DNA of 64,000 bases, taken from contig CM045763.1 of NCBI GenBank assembly GCA_025200525.1, positions 62,507,018-62,571,017 on the forward strand. The letters are read 5' to 3'. The notes below the pieces were generated by a model, which saw nothing but the letters and a program-made list of their open reading frames with translations, was not told where the DNA came from and ran no database searches. The translations under genes and the position numbers were made by a program. The stretch is from Camellia lanceoleosa. Taxonomy: Eukaryota > Streptophyta > Magnoliopsida > Ericales > Theaceae. Positions 32,414-44,568 of the stretch are shown here, piece by piece (position 1 is the first letter of the stretch; every line of letters begins with the position of its first letter).

Positions 32414-35175
32414 TCACTTGATGTTCATGGCTGCTGACATGGCACGCAATTCCTTTGCAATTTCTGAGAATGCCGGCCTAGAGTCTGGATCAGATGACCA
32501 ACACCGCTCCATCAATGATCTCCATGCCGGGTCACACCAGCTTGGAATTTCAGGACGAAGATTGCCTTTGATGATACCAGCTGAAAATATTGTAAGAAGG
32601 AAACATCAGATACAATTGCTTGTACATTGAAACAAGATGGAATTTGAAGATATTTTTAACTATTGCATGCGACATGATCTATTGTCATGAGTGTGTGGAA
32701 CTATGATAAGATAATACAATAGACAATACAATTTCAATTTTGGATCATCAAATCACACTTGGTCCTTCAACTCAAGTCCTTTTATAATGTTGAGAAGAAA
32801 AGTTTTTTTTGTTTTTTTTTACTTTATTTTATATTTTTTTTAAAACCAAAACAAAAAAAATTTGTGTACACAAATGTTTTGAAAACAAAAAAACATATTT
32901 GATGAGTTGCCAGACATGTGGCCAGCGGTGGGGGTGGTAAAAAATGGCTGCCGGAGTTAGTGGACACAGTGTCACGGAAGGTGGCAAGGGTCACTGGAGG
33001 TCACCAGGAGTGGGGATGACTGGAGGCGGTAGGTGGTGACTGGATGCCCTGGGTGGTAACTGGAGAGAATGTAAACCAGTTATGAAAACAAAAGAAAACA
33101 CTTGCTTTTTTTCTTTTTTCATTTTCAAAAATGTTGAAAATATTGGAACCGATTCCACTTTTATGAAAGCAAAAAGAACATGCCAAATAAGTTCTCGTTT
33201 CCAATTTTTTTTTTTAAAAAAAGAAGGCGGAAGTTGTAACAAATAACATGCACATGCAAAAATGAGGGCAAAGAACACAAACTGATTTGAAGATTGAAAG
33301 AATGAAACAATATACAAGGACCAAAAGCCCAAGAACACATTTAATTTAGTAAAGCAATTATACCATACATGCCTTTCAATGAAAATCTGTAGCTCTGAAT
33401 AAAATTTAGCAACCAATCATGTCTTTCGAGAGACTAAATTATGAGGCATGAAAAGCAAAGGATGATTTTTACACTGCCCTATATGCATTAACTAACTACT
33501 ATGCTGAGTATCCACCATCAAACATAAATCTAAAATTATCTGCATGCTGTAAGTCTTGTCAATTGAAACATTCACCTATTATTTCCTCTGATCGCATATA
33601 TCCGTAAGGTTCTTCCCCCGTCAAAAGCTCCCACATGACTATTCCAAATGAGTACACGTCAACCTGAAGTTGAGCACCGGAGAAATTGTAAGAGTGGAGC
33701 AAATGAAAGTACAAATTGTATCATATTCACTGACAAATAAAGATGATTATCATACCTTCTCTGTTACCATGTTTTTCTTACTGTTCAGTAGCTCTGGAGC
33801 CATCCATGGTATAGTTCCCCGAATTCCACCAGAGACCAGTGTCCTCTGCTTAATTTTTGATAAACCTAAGTCACCAATCTGAAAAGGAACATATTTAAAA
33901 GAATGTTATATGAAAACATTTATGATGAAGACTATAAAATAAATGATTTACATTACCTATTGTTTTGTACTAATCAATATGATCTGAAATTCACTTTGCT
34001 CTTATGAGTTGTAGAATAATAATTTTTTTTTACTGAATTCTAAAAAAAATAATTTCCATTGAAAAAACAATAAACTCATTAAGATACAAGGTTTTCCCAT
34101 TTTTTAGTTAATTTTTTTTATTCCTAGTTCTTGGGTTCAGGATTAGGATTTCCCCCATCGACCTACTTAGAATAACACTTTGCTTTGTTACACTTTTCAG
34201 AAAATTCTACTTTCTTGTTTTCTGTGTTTTTTTTTTGTTTTTACTGAAATTTTAAAATATTTTAAGCAAATTTTTTTACTTTTTAGACATACCTAATAGA
34301 AATATACCTAAAAAGTAAAAAAAAAAATTGTGAAAAAACCTTTTAAAAATTCACTAAATATCAAAAATACAAAAAAAAAAAAGAGAATTCAGTACAATTT
34401 TTTTGTATTTTTATGTATTTATTATTTTTTTAAAAATATTTTTTCACAAATTTTTTACTTTTTAGATACATCTAAGTAGGTGTTTGAGAAGTGGGTTTTT
34501 ATGTAGGTTTTTTTAGTTGTAGGATATTATTGGATAAAAAATTTTTAGTGTTTGGGAAGATAGTTGGGTTTTTTGTGGTTGGATGTAATGTTTGTGAGAG
34601 AAAAAGTGAAATGATTATGGAGTTGGATGTGATATTTTGTTTGAATATGTTTTTTGGTTTTGCAAAACTTTTGTCTTTTAGTGAAAAAAATGAGAAAAAA
34701 AAATTTGGGAACCAAGTTCCCAAACACCAGTACATCTAAAAAAGTAAAAAAAATGTAAAATTTTAAAAATATTCACTAAAAACAAAAAAATACAAAAACT
34801 AAAAAACTCAATTTTCAAAAAACTTAATCCAAAAAACTCAAACCAAACACACTGAAAATTTTTTTTTTCTCTATTTATATATCTATAAAAGGGAAGATAT
34901 AAGATCTTAGTCAAAATTAATGAATCGTTGAAACTAATTGATTAAGTTTAAAACCTTTTTTTTTTTTTTTTTTTGTGATTTTCTAAAATTCAGATTTAAC
35001 CATGAAAATAACTCTAAGGTTGACTACCTTGCACACTGGTCGCTGAGGATCCCTCATGTTCACAAGGAAGTTATGAGACTTCAGATCAAAATGGACGATA
35101 TTCTTCTCATGCAGATATTCCATACCAAAGGCCGCGTCCATTGCTATAATCAACCTTTTCCGTCGATCGATAGTT
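32414..35175 (-). CDS. Kinase exons 5-8 (C-lobe)
   Basis: 35175-35028 holds the catalytic loop [14 protein letters not shown] (HFD in place of HRD, usual in this group). 33878-33756 holds IGDLGLSK, the activation segment [19 protein letters not shown] and MVTEK. 33663-33576 holds [20 protein letters not shown]. 32580-32414 holds the end ([34 protein letters not shown]) and the stop. All residues expected for activity are present. Confidence 0.9.
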
Positions 35176-38100
35176 CTGCAAATTGATATGAACTCATTGT
35201 CAGTGAAAACTAAAGCCTGTATGGGTATTAACTATACGACATATGAAACTCATAACATGAATAATCTATGAAATTTTTTTCTATTCCATGAGATGCAACT
35301 GTGGTGCATAACTTAAATTGTGAAGAAGTTGAGAACCAACTACAGTTTCTATCTGTGAGCTACAAAAATATATACATCATTTACATCTGAAATCTAACAG
35401 AAAATTGCTTTTGTTCTCACCAAATAAAGGGTTGAGGCTAAAATGTGCAAAAATTTCCCCACCCTATGGGAAGGTCAATTTCAAAAGACAGAGGCAAAAT
35501 TTTTTGTGCATGATAGACCCAATATTCCTAGTAACATCATTCTGTAAATAATTTATTTTGTAATTCCTTGCATGAGGATTCAGAAAATATGAAATCCCTG
35601 CCTACACAAGCAAATTTCTTCCATAACTTTCATTTTTTTTTATTTTTCCCCAATTCAATTCCATCTATCTCACAGCACAACAAAGCCCTAATATTCAACA
35701 CACATTAAAGGCCACAATTTTCAAATAAAAAGCACCGTCCGAAAATTTAAAAAGTTCCTTTATGTATGCTATCAATTGAAAATGCTATTTGAAACTCAAA
35801 AATTTCTTAAATATGCCCTTTTGTCTTGACACTATATGTATGGTATTAATTAATGATAGTACACAAAATGAACAACAGAGAACAGACATGCCATTTTCAC
35901 ATATATAAATTAGAAAATATATCCAAAGAAATAAAGTAAACTAACAAACAAAACATTTAGCTCTTGCTACAAACATAATTTGAAAAATGTCTTTACCTAT
36001 CTTTTCTCTGCAAAACTTGTTTGAGGGAGCCATTCACCATGTACTCTGTCACTGTAGCCAAATTCGTAACAGGCCCGTCCATAACTACACCATAGAATGC
36101 CACAATATGTGGATGGTGAAGCTGTCCTAGTATGTGAGCTTCCTTCCAGTAGTCTGCAACCTGCACACAAGTGAAAATAAAAAATAACAATCACTTGGGG
36201 AATCATGCAGGCATATATTTCTCAATTTAAGACTTTGAGGGCCACCAAGTTAACAAAGACATGAGGTGATAGAATAATTTTAAAGTGGGTGTCCATAAAC
36301 AAACAGGCGACCCAGTGCACAAGGCTCCCGATAAAGCTGGGTTTGGCAGGGCAAGATGTCATAGACTAACCCCATTATCGGAAAGGTGGTTTCCACTAAA
36401 GTGACCATCTGATAATGAAATGTAAAATGCTATTCATACAAAATATTTATAGAATTTGACACCAAAATGATATGGCGGTGGCATTTTCTATAATTAAATG
36501 TCAGCTAAATGGGCACTTTGTTTTAAAATGATAAGTCCCAATGCAGCCACATCATTATATATACAAAATCTGTTTGTATGTCACTACTTTAATGAAATAT
36601 AAACACATGGTCATTTAAGCGTGACAAAAAACAACTTAGGCCGTTAGAATTGACAAAATATAATTTTAATTACTTCCTGGCCCACCACTAGTTACATCAA
36701 CAATAGATAGATGAACCATAAATTGGTTCAAGTATCTGAATAGAAAACCATTTTTCCATGAAACTTGATCAAATAATGTATTCCTAACCACAAATCCAGG
36801 AAAGTGTCAATAATTACCAATCGATCATGCTCCGGTGCAACATCAGTGAAGCAGCTGGGCTTTAACTTTTTAATGGCAACATCACACCCCTTCCATTTTC
36901 CATAGAAAACAGTTCCATATGTACCCGAGCCCAATTCTTTAATATATTCAAGGTCAGAATTTTTTATAGTCTGCAGGAAAAAAAAAAAAGAAGCACTTTC
37001 TACCTCAAATATAGTTAAAGAATAAAATGTTCATATTAATTTGAGAATTACCTGCAGCTCTCTGCTAGCTAGATGAGTATAAAATATGAGGTCAGTAGGG
37101 ATGCTTCCATTTTCCTTGGAACATTTATGAGATTCTTTGTCAGCCTTCAAGAAAATAGTCATTAGTTAGCTGCCAATCATGCTATTGTCATTGTTTTCTT
37201 TTTCTTAATTCAGATAGTGGAAACAAAATTTCTTTTAGGCTATACCTTTTCATTGCTTAAACGGGATGGATGGTCCCTCCGCATCTCTTCTTTTTGTTCA
37301 TTGACATTTTCCAATTGCGAAGAAGATTCTGACACAACTCCATTTGATGTGTCATCTCGAGGACCTGAGCTAAGGTTTTCTTCATCCATGAGATCTAGGG
37401 GATTTGATTGAGGCTTCACCAAGGCTTTGAAATCATTGCAAGTTGGAGAAGAATGGGCTGGGGGTTCAACTTCTTTTGATGACGACAAGCAAAGATTACA
37501 CAAAGAAAGATCCACCAAAGATGCAAGTCCTGCTTGTATAGCACGAGCACCACTATGATGGTTGTAATGACTTAACACTTGATTCTACCGACAACTTACC
37601 ATTGCATTCCAATTCGGTTCCATTTCTAAAACCCAAATTGTTTGGAGAACCAGAGATGTTGATAGCCTTTATTGGCTCCACGAGCAGTGATTCATTTTTG
37701 AAATCACAACTTGGCTGGCTACTCATGGCAACTCTATGTAAATTTTTGCAAGGATTTGGAGATGGAACTTCTTTGTTGTCGCCATTGGAACCATTTAACA
37801 GATCCTCCCAGGAATCCATAGCCCTCGTGCTTGTCAATGGGTTTTTGGTAATATTAGTAGGCAACAAAGATTGGCCACCCATTCCATTGTAAGCAAAACA
37901 ACATTGATTAGGATTTGGCGCTTGTGGTTGTGGAACTCCATAACCACACTTTTCAGTGAAGTTTTCTTTATAAGGTTGATTGAAAGAGTATGTTTGGTCG
38001 TTCAGCCCAGAATCCATCATCCTTCCAATTTCTTGAGGTATGATCATGATAACCACACCAAGGCTTCCACAAACTAGGACAGTTAAATCTCATAACCTGG

Positions 38101-39471
38101 CCTTGTTTTGAGATGTATGAACTAGACCTAAGCCTAGGGTAGAATTTTCCAACCCAAGGCCTTCCTTCCAATCTAACATTCCGATGACTCCCCATCTCGG
38201 TGAGCCCAATCCGATGGTTCTGAATGTGGTAGAACAAGTCCTCTGGTTTCTCATATCATTTGCAGCAAATCGATGGTTGCGAATGCCATTATGAAACCAC
38301 CCCACACCCCTGACCATACGAAGACTTGGTTGGGTAGGCGCTTGCAACCAATTGATTGCTGCAAGAAAGTGGCACAAAACTGGTATTCACCCAATCACAG
38401 TTTCAGACCACGGCGTGATGTTTTCCCTATCCAAATTTCTCAGCTCAGCACCAGAGCATGGTATCAAATCCATATTCAAACCTCCAACACCATTTGGAGA
38501 TCTGTTACTTGAAATCAGACCAGGCCTATTTGTTAAACGCTGCCTAAAGCTATTCGTTTTGACACAAAGATTCCCATCCCTTGGATTCAAGGGATGAGAA
38601 TGAGACACTGGCAAGGAATTGATACCCAAATTTTCACTTCTTTGAAACTGACTGTCCTTAAATTCATAATCTAACGTGTTTGCCCAATATGGGTTGTTCA
38701 CAAATATCAAGTCTCTGGTTTCATAGATCAAAGGGCCTTGTGGTTCAGAGATTAAGTCTTTAAAGGGTTGATTAAATTTTTGGTTTCCACTTGCAAATTC
38801 TGTCTCAGTTTGATCAAAAGCTAAGCCTAAACCGCCACGAAAAGCCGATTCCTTCGGTAACAACCCTTGTTTCAGAACCATTTTTCTCAATGAATCATCA
38901 CTACATTGACACCGAACACCATTCTTGACTTCACCACCACTCTGCATCGTCAAATTCCGACACTCAAACCCATCATCATTCACAAAACAATCACTCACAC
39001 TCTTCAAACCACCAAACCCATTACAATTTATACAAGAAACCCCAGACCCATCATTCAAATTCTCAGTTTCAACACAGTTTTCATGTCTATAAACAGAGCC
39101 ATTGTCATTATTACAAACAAAATCCAGAGCCTAGAGGGCTTACCGAGCGATTCGAGCTTGTCAAACTCATCGATCATGCACCGAACGTCGTCGTCCGAAG
39201 TGACCAACACAAGATGGGCTTCATCGTCGTTGATTGGGAGTTGGTATTTGAGAGAGAACGAGAGGAGGCCATTGCTAAGATCCGAAATCTTCGATCGGAG
39301 CCTTGAAAAGTCGATGTTTCGGTCCACCGAGACGATCCGGGTCTCGCCGCCGGTGTAGCGGAGGTTGCCGGAGGGAGGTCGGGGAAGGAATGTGCCGTTG
39401 AAGCTGCAGACGAGCTTGAGTTTCTTGGGGTGGTTGGGTCGCCGGCGACGAGAGAGAAAGGGGTCTTTCAT
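32414..39471 (-). CDS. Raf-like MAP3K-type protein kinase with PB1 domain (B4 group), eight exons
   Basis: Exons on the minus strand: 39471-37246, 37144-37052, 36970-36818, 36160-35997, 35175-35028, 33878-33756, 33663-33576 and 32580-32414, all with GT-AG borders and matching phases from exon 1 to the TGA at 32414-32416. Summed length implies about 1,050 residues, normal for plant B4 Raf kinases. Residues 15-120 form a PB1 domain ([28 protein letters not shown]). The C-terminal 280 or so are a Ser/Thr kinase: GSGTYGTV glycine loop, VAIKK lysine, HFDLKSHN catalytic loop, DLG metal motif, WMAPELL. In Arabidopsis B4 Rafs activate SnRK2 kinases under osmotic stress. Exon 1 has four frame changes and a TGA, so the locus is either a recent pseudogene or has sequence errors; the kinase exons are fully intact. 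Confidence 0.85.
34479..34728. mobile_element. MITE-like element in a kinase intron
   Basis: Inverted ends ggtgtttgagaagtggg and gaaccaagttcccaaacacc surround an AT-rich 250 bp body within the intron between 33878 and 35028. The flanks (agatacatctaagta and agtacatctaaaaaag) show partial symmetry, but no clean target duplication is visible. Short frames inside it on both strands are not genes. Confidence 0.65.
35997..37144 (-). CDS. Kinase exons 2-4 (N-lobe)
   Basis: 37144-37052 encodes the short pre-kinase segment ([20 protein letters not shown]). 36970-36818 encodes the glycine loop and VAIK lysine ([29 protein letters not shown]). 36160-35997 encodes the helix-C region and hinge ([35 protein letters not shown]). 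The AEI-type glutamate is present in WKEAH. Splice sites are canonical and phases add up. Confidence 0.88.
37246..39471 (-). CDS. Exon 1 of the Raf-like kinase (PB1 plus linker), frame-broken
   Basis: ATG at 39471 (gcgccATGaaag). The PB1 domain reads cleanly to RLWILFV near 39115. The frame then shifts: the linker continues in a second frame ([15 protein letters not shown]) to a TGA at 38387-38389, goes on in the same frame to about 38105, moves to a third frame ([12 protein letters not shown]) until about 38030, returns to the second ([15 protein letters not shown]), and regains the first frame near 37575 ([14 protein letters not shown]). It ends LSNEK at a gtatag donor. The exon length is 2,226 bases, divisible by three, and first and last frames agree. 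The linker is Asn/Ser/Gly-rich and disordered, as in the family. Confidence 0.75.
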
Positions 39472-39534
39472 GGCGCTTTGTAGAGAGAGTAATCTCTGTT
39501 TGTTTGTGAATCTTTGTGGAGTGTGTGTGATTGG

Positions 39535-39546
39535 GTTTATATAGGA
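39535..39546 (-). promoter_or_regulatory. TATA-like box of the kinase gene
   Basis: Minus-strand cctatataaaccc lies about 65-75 bases upstream of the ATG at 39471. That leaves room for a short 5' leader that is pyrimidine/purine-biased (agagattactctctctac), as in many plant promoters. Confidence 0.5.
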
Positions 39547-39835
39547 GTGTTGCGTTGGAGAGAGGACGACGGGTTTGGAAACTGGGCTTGAGGTTGTTGG
39601 TATTTACGGAATAGCCACTTGGGCCAAGTGTTTTTTTTGTTTCGGATTTGGAGGTGTGGATGTATAAGATTCTATCTATTCTTGATTTTACTTATATTTA
39701 TTTATTATTTTATACTAATTAGGAAATTAAATGGAATTCAACATTTTATTTAATTTACCATTAAAAATGTTTTGTTTTATAAGAAGTTGAGTGATAATCA
39801 TGTATTGTTGGCTGCATGCGTGAAGTGATCTTAGC

Positions 39836-40072
39836 CCATGTTTGGGATTTTGTTTTTTTTTATTAAAATAGTCAATAAAAATAAAATAGACTAAAATAAT
39901 CAATAAAATATAATGTCATATTCAAATTATAATTATTTTACTTTTTATCTAATAATTATCAAATCAATTACAAAAAAAACTAATTATCATTCCAAACAAA
40001 ACTTTTTTAGGCAAGTTAAAATAACAAAATAAATAAAAAGTCAATTAAAATAGCCAAATTCACAAATGGGAC
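39836..40072. mobile_element. MITE-like element
   Basis: Ends cccatgtttgggattttg and aaattcacaaatggga are inverted. The body is AT-rich with aaaatagtcaataaa repeats. Non-coding. Confidence 0.55.
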
Positions 40073-40097
40073 CTTAGTAGATTGAAGGTTGATTTGC

Positions 40098-40638
40098 ATT
40101 CCGTTTGTTTGAATTGAAAATATTTTTCAAAAAACATATTCTTCTATATTTTTGGTAGTGGGAGTGGGATGAAAGTGGAGGTAGAGATGGCAACAATGAT
40201 GGTGGCGGAAATTTGTAGTGATAGTGGTGTTGGGGTGGAGGTGAGTAGGGTGGAAAAGTGTGAAAATATAGATAAAATTTTAGTCTAAAAAAATGTTTTT
40301 AGCCTAAGTGAAAAATATTTTTACACAAATAGACTTGGGGTTGTTTGAGAAGTGATAAATTAATATATTTTTTGACTTTTTATGAAAATATGTGTAATAT
40401 GGATTGTGTTTCAAATAATGTGGTAGAGATGATGTGATCCAAATGAGATGATTGTGACTCAAACAATATATTGTGCTAAAATAACATCTGCTATTTTAGC
40501 ACATGTCAAACAAGTACTTATTTTTTACTAATTACAAAAACAAATACTTTATGTTGTCTTTTATTTTTCATTATACGAAACACTAAAAAATATTATAAGT
40601 ATTTTTTTATAAATATTTTTCACTCAAACAAACGGAAT
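40098..40638. mobile_element. MITE-like element, ~540 bp
   Basis: Ends attccgtttgtttgaattga and tcactcaaacaaacggaat form strong inverted repeats, extended by aaaatatttttca and tgaaaaatattt-type sequence. The inside holds a gtgg-rich stretch (gatggtggcgg) and no open frame. Confidence 0.65.
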
Positions 40639-40651
40639 ATTAGTAAATGAG

Positions 40652-40874
40652 ATATTCTCATTTGGAAATTTGACTATTTTAGTGACTTTTTTATTATTTT
40701 ATGAGATGAAAAAAGATGATTTCTATTCTTTTTATTTTTTATTTGTAATTGAATAAATGGTTGTAAGAGAAAAAGTGATTGATTGATAGATAAAATGTGA
40801 CATTTTATCATAATAACAATTTTAATTATTTTTTCTTTATTAATTATTTTAGCCAAAACCAAATGTCCCAAACC
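40652..40874. mobile_element. MITE-like element
   Basis: Ends like tctcatttggaaatttgac and agccaaaaccaaatgtccc are roughly inverted. Internal AT-rich words resemble 39836-40072 in reverse orientation, so it may be the same family. Confidence 0.5.
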
Positions 40875-41221
40875 AAGCCATAAGTATGATGTTTGAATAA
40901 GAGTTTGTAAATACAAATTTGTTTTCCGACTTACATATGATTAAAATAAAATACACTGGACAAAGCACACAGGTTTGACATATACAACTAGTGGTTTGTA
41001 TAATTAAATTAATAATCTTAAAGAAAAATCAAATGTGATAAGATAATACATGACAAAATTAATTGCAAATTAATAATGTTAAAAATAGTTCTCCTTTGTA
41101 TTGAGAAAAATGTTACGAATACTAACAATCTTACTAATATACTCACAAGTTGATGTGGGTCTCATATCAAGTGATGGTTGATCTTATAAAAATTTGTGAG
41201 TGTGTTAGTAAGACTGTTACG

Positions 41222-41376
41222 CTGTGTTTAGTTGGGGGATTTGGGAAAGGATTTGGAAAGGGAAAGGAAAAAGGTGTGTGAAACTAGGTGAAATATAAGC
41301 ATGTTTTATTCACATTTCACCTATTTTTTCCATTTCTTTTTTCAAATCCCTCCTCAAATCTCTCAACCAAACACAG
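41222..41376. mobile_element. MITE-like element, 155 bp
   Basis: Ends ctgtgtttagttgggggatt and aatctctcaaccaaacacag are inverted; the inner ttcacatttcacctatttt and aggtgaaatataag pair as well. No target duplication is clear. Confidence 0.7.
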
Positions 41377-43540
41377 TATTAGTATCCCTAGCATTGTTGT
41401 TGTACTGAGAACCTATGAATTTGCATTTTATTGATTTTTAATTAATTTTCCTATTTTTCATTTATGATTTTTTTTTTTAAAATTTTAAATCAAGATTCTC
41501 AAACTCATGAAATATGTTAAATAAATAAGTTTGGAACTATATTTTTTATTTTTGGTTTGAGCAATGGAATTTTGACATAATAAATTTAAAAGAAACAAAA
41601 CTTTATTCAACCATAAGTTGAAATACCTTGTTATTACAAAAACTACGATGGCGAAAAGTAGTATTATACATCCACTAAATTCATTAGCAATTTGACAAAA
41701 TTTTGATTAAAAAGAAAGAGAACTTATCGAAATTCATATTGTAATCGAATTTGTTCAAATACGGCAAAACAGAAAATTTGAAGAATGTTAGATATTACCT
41801 AAACTTTTTAATTGCCTTAAAAGGACTTAAAAATAAAAAAATCTTGACTTATTAAGGATTAAAACAACTCTAAACTTGTAATATATTTGATTAATTTTGC
41901 TATCACCAGCCTAGAAGAATAAGTTATTGAATTAATTGGAGAAAATGATTTGGCTACATCCACATATTTGCGACTTCTATGTACACTAGTAGTGGTGGAT
42001 GTAAACATGATATGTTTGTAATTTCACAGCTAAATCTTTGAATGGTTTGTTAATTAAGGTGTGATTTAGTGAATAATAAAAATAAAATAATAGTTTTAGG
42101 TAGTTTGACGAAGTAGTTATTGGATGTAATAGTTATTAATACGAAATGTATTATTGAAAAATCAAAAAAAGTGACAATCTTTACTAACTAACTCAAGCAT
42201 AGACTTTATTAATATATATAATAGATTAAAAAAAAATTAATAAATTTTTCAAAACTTTTTAAGGGTTGCACCAAAACAATGGAAGAGTTACCTCACTTCA
42301 CAAGTGGAAATTATATTTAGGAGAATTTAATGCTGAGAAAAAGTTGAACCACCAGTTGCATACTTCATGGCAATGTGGTTAGGTCATGTGCAGAATGTGA
42401 TTGAGCAACACTAGTTCATGGCATCACAATTACTCTCTCTCTTTTCTTATTTATATTATTTTATTTATTTATTTTTCCTGCCTTTTGTGATTTAACTGCA
42501 TGATCCATGGGAATAACTAGACAATGAATTTAAACATTTCTCTTATGTTTTCTTTTTTTCTTTTCAAATTATTACTTAGATCCATGATCATAATCTTAAG
42601 ATTTATGTATGATGCTTTACTTGGCCATCCATATAAGAACACTAAAAGTGATATTTTAAGCTTAAAATAATGTGAGGATTTTAAAATACTAGAATATCGA
42701 GACATAATTTTATAATTGAAAATACATGAAGACATAGATAAAGATTTAAGAAGGAGAAGAACTTCTCTCCGGTCTTTGTTGTGGATTGGACCGTCTAATA
42801 TGACATCGTGAACTTATCATGAGTCATACTTTAATAATTTGAACTATTCATTTTATAAATTTCTTTTATTATAAATCATGCATAGAAAATTATATTGGTC
42901 CGATAATTGTAATCACTTTATTTACCACGTTTGTATGCAAAAAAATAAATGAAAATAAACTACCAGTTTTTCGTAGATAAATGTGACAAATCATGCAGTT
43001 ACAATTATCAAATTAATATATGATAAGGTTGGAATTTATTAATATTGGTATTATTATTATATGGGAAGAAACATAGCATTAATAGAAAATTGATGAAGGA
43101 CTATCAACTCTAACACTTTGTTTGGATGGGAGAATGAAAAGTAAAGGAAAACATAATTGTAATCTATCATTTAAGTGAGAAGAAAAAGAAATATATATAT
43201 ATATATATATTTTTTCCTCATTATTATGTTTGGATGAATAAAAATAAAGTATGTGATATAAAGATATGAAATTTATTTTACTTCATTTGTATTTTAATTA
43301 GTAATCTTGGTAATCATGAAAAATGCACAACTAATCAGTTTGTTTCTTGTCAAATCTCACCCCTTTTGATAAGAAATGAAACCTATAAGAAAATTATATT
43401 TCTCACTATTTTTTACCTAATATATTAATTAAACATAATAAAAGAGTTATCTTCCTCACCAATTGTAATAACAAATTAGTAATGTACAAGCACGAAATAA
43501 TATTTATCATATAATCTTGTTGATGAAGTTTGCACTCCTC
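41377..43540. other. AT-rich intergenic DNA
   Basis: No gene supported. Contents noted: an inverted pair tatattggtccgataattgt (about 42893) and acaattatcaaattaatata (about 43002), and a dinucleotide run (at)n near 43193-43211. Confidence 0.45.
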
Positions 43541-44200
43541 AAGCGTAAATGGTTTAATCACTTGAAAATATGAATATGAGCTAACCGGCCAGGTGTGTGC
43601 GAAAACCCTCCGATGCCTAAGTCAACTAGTTGACAAAAGACAAAAAGTTTTGTGAATTAGGGTAAGAATTGCAATACAGAGCAGGTTACATCATGAACTA
43701 TTATAGATTATGCATGGCACAATCTTAATAGGATCTTATTTTTTCTAGTAGAGTCTTCCTAAGAGTCACATTCCTAAAGGATAGTGCTTATTCTCGAGAA
43801 CACCGTTCTTCATTGCTAACCAAGTGAGATGACAACACTCTACTCGGCTGCTCGATAACTAACTTGAGCTACCTTTACTCTGTTTTGTCTTTGTGACCGA
43901 ATGTGAAAACCTTATGCGTCAATAGTGCACCCTGAGCTACAACTAGCAGCTTTCTTCCCCTAGATAGTCAATCTAGTACCTCGATTACATCTATGGATCA
44001 TACGTGGATAGTTAGTTCCAAACATTAATAGTCCTTAACTAACTGGCCTATTACAGGTTCAACCTAAGATTGTGCTTTCTAAGCTATTATCTCAAATGTG
44101 CTCAATCTCCAAGAGGATCTCACTTAGTTAGGTCTAATTTATCTATACAAATTACCCTCTCAAGTAAGGTAGGGAATTAACAAGTTTTATTTATTTATTT
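43540..44200 (-). mobile_element. LTR-like remnant
   Basis: Base composition rises here, and gaaaaccctccgatgcctaa at about 43602, read on the minus strand, gives a gacttaggcatcggaggg-like word often found near plant gypsy LTR 3' ends. No termini or coding frames were found, so this is a weak call. Confidence 0.3.
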
Positions 44201-44568
44201 ATTTTTCCATAAACTTGTACGCATTAAAGTATTGGGTTTTTATGGTGGATTTTGTGTTGTATACTATTTTATTTTATTTTTCTTTTTTGGTAATTACACA
44301 ATGTTTTAAAATAAATATATACAATGTCTAAATGCGTTGTTACCATCACCAACTCAAGAATAAATTCTTCCTCCAGAACATTCCTTCTCCAACCTCATAT
44401 CTTCTACATTATATTATTATTATTATGCTATGATTAGTCAACCATGTGTTATACCAATATGAGTTATATGTATTTAAGAATGTGACGAGGACAAATGTCC
44501 AGTGGCAAATAGCACAAAGCCGACCAAACGTGACATATACCAATCAATCATAGACACACGACCATAAC

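Noticed and set aside
32991..33416. 141-codon minus-strand frame in the last large kinase intron
   Set aside because: Sits between two well-supported exons, is Phe/Lys-rich and interrupted by T-runs; intron sequence.
38906..39358. 150-codon plus-strand frame opposite kinase exon 1
   Set aside because: Shadow of the minus-strand coding exon; Thr/Ile-rich composition results from reading the complement.
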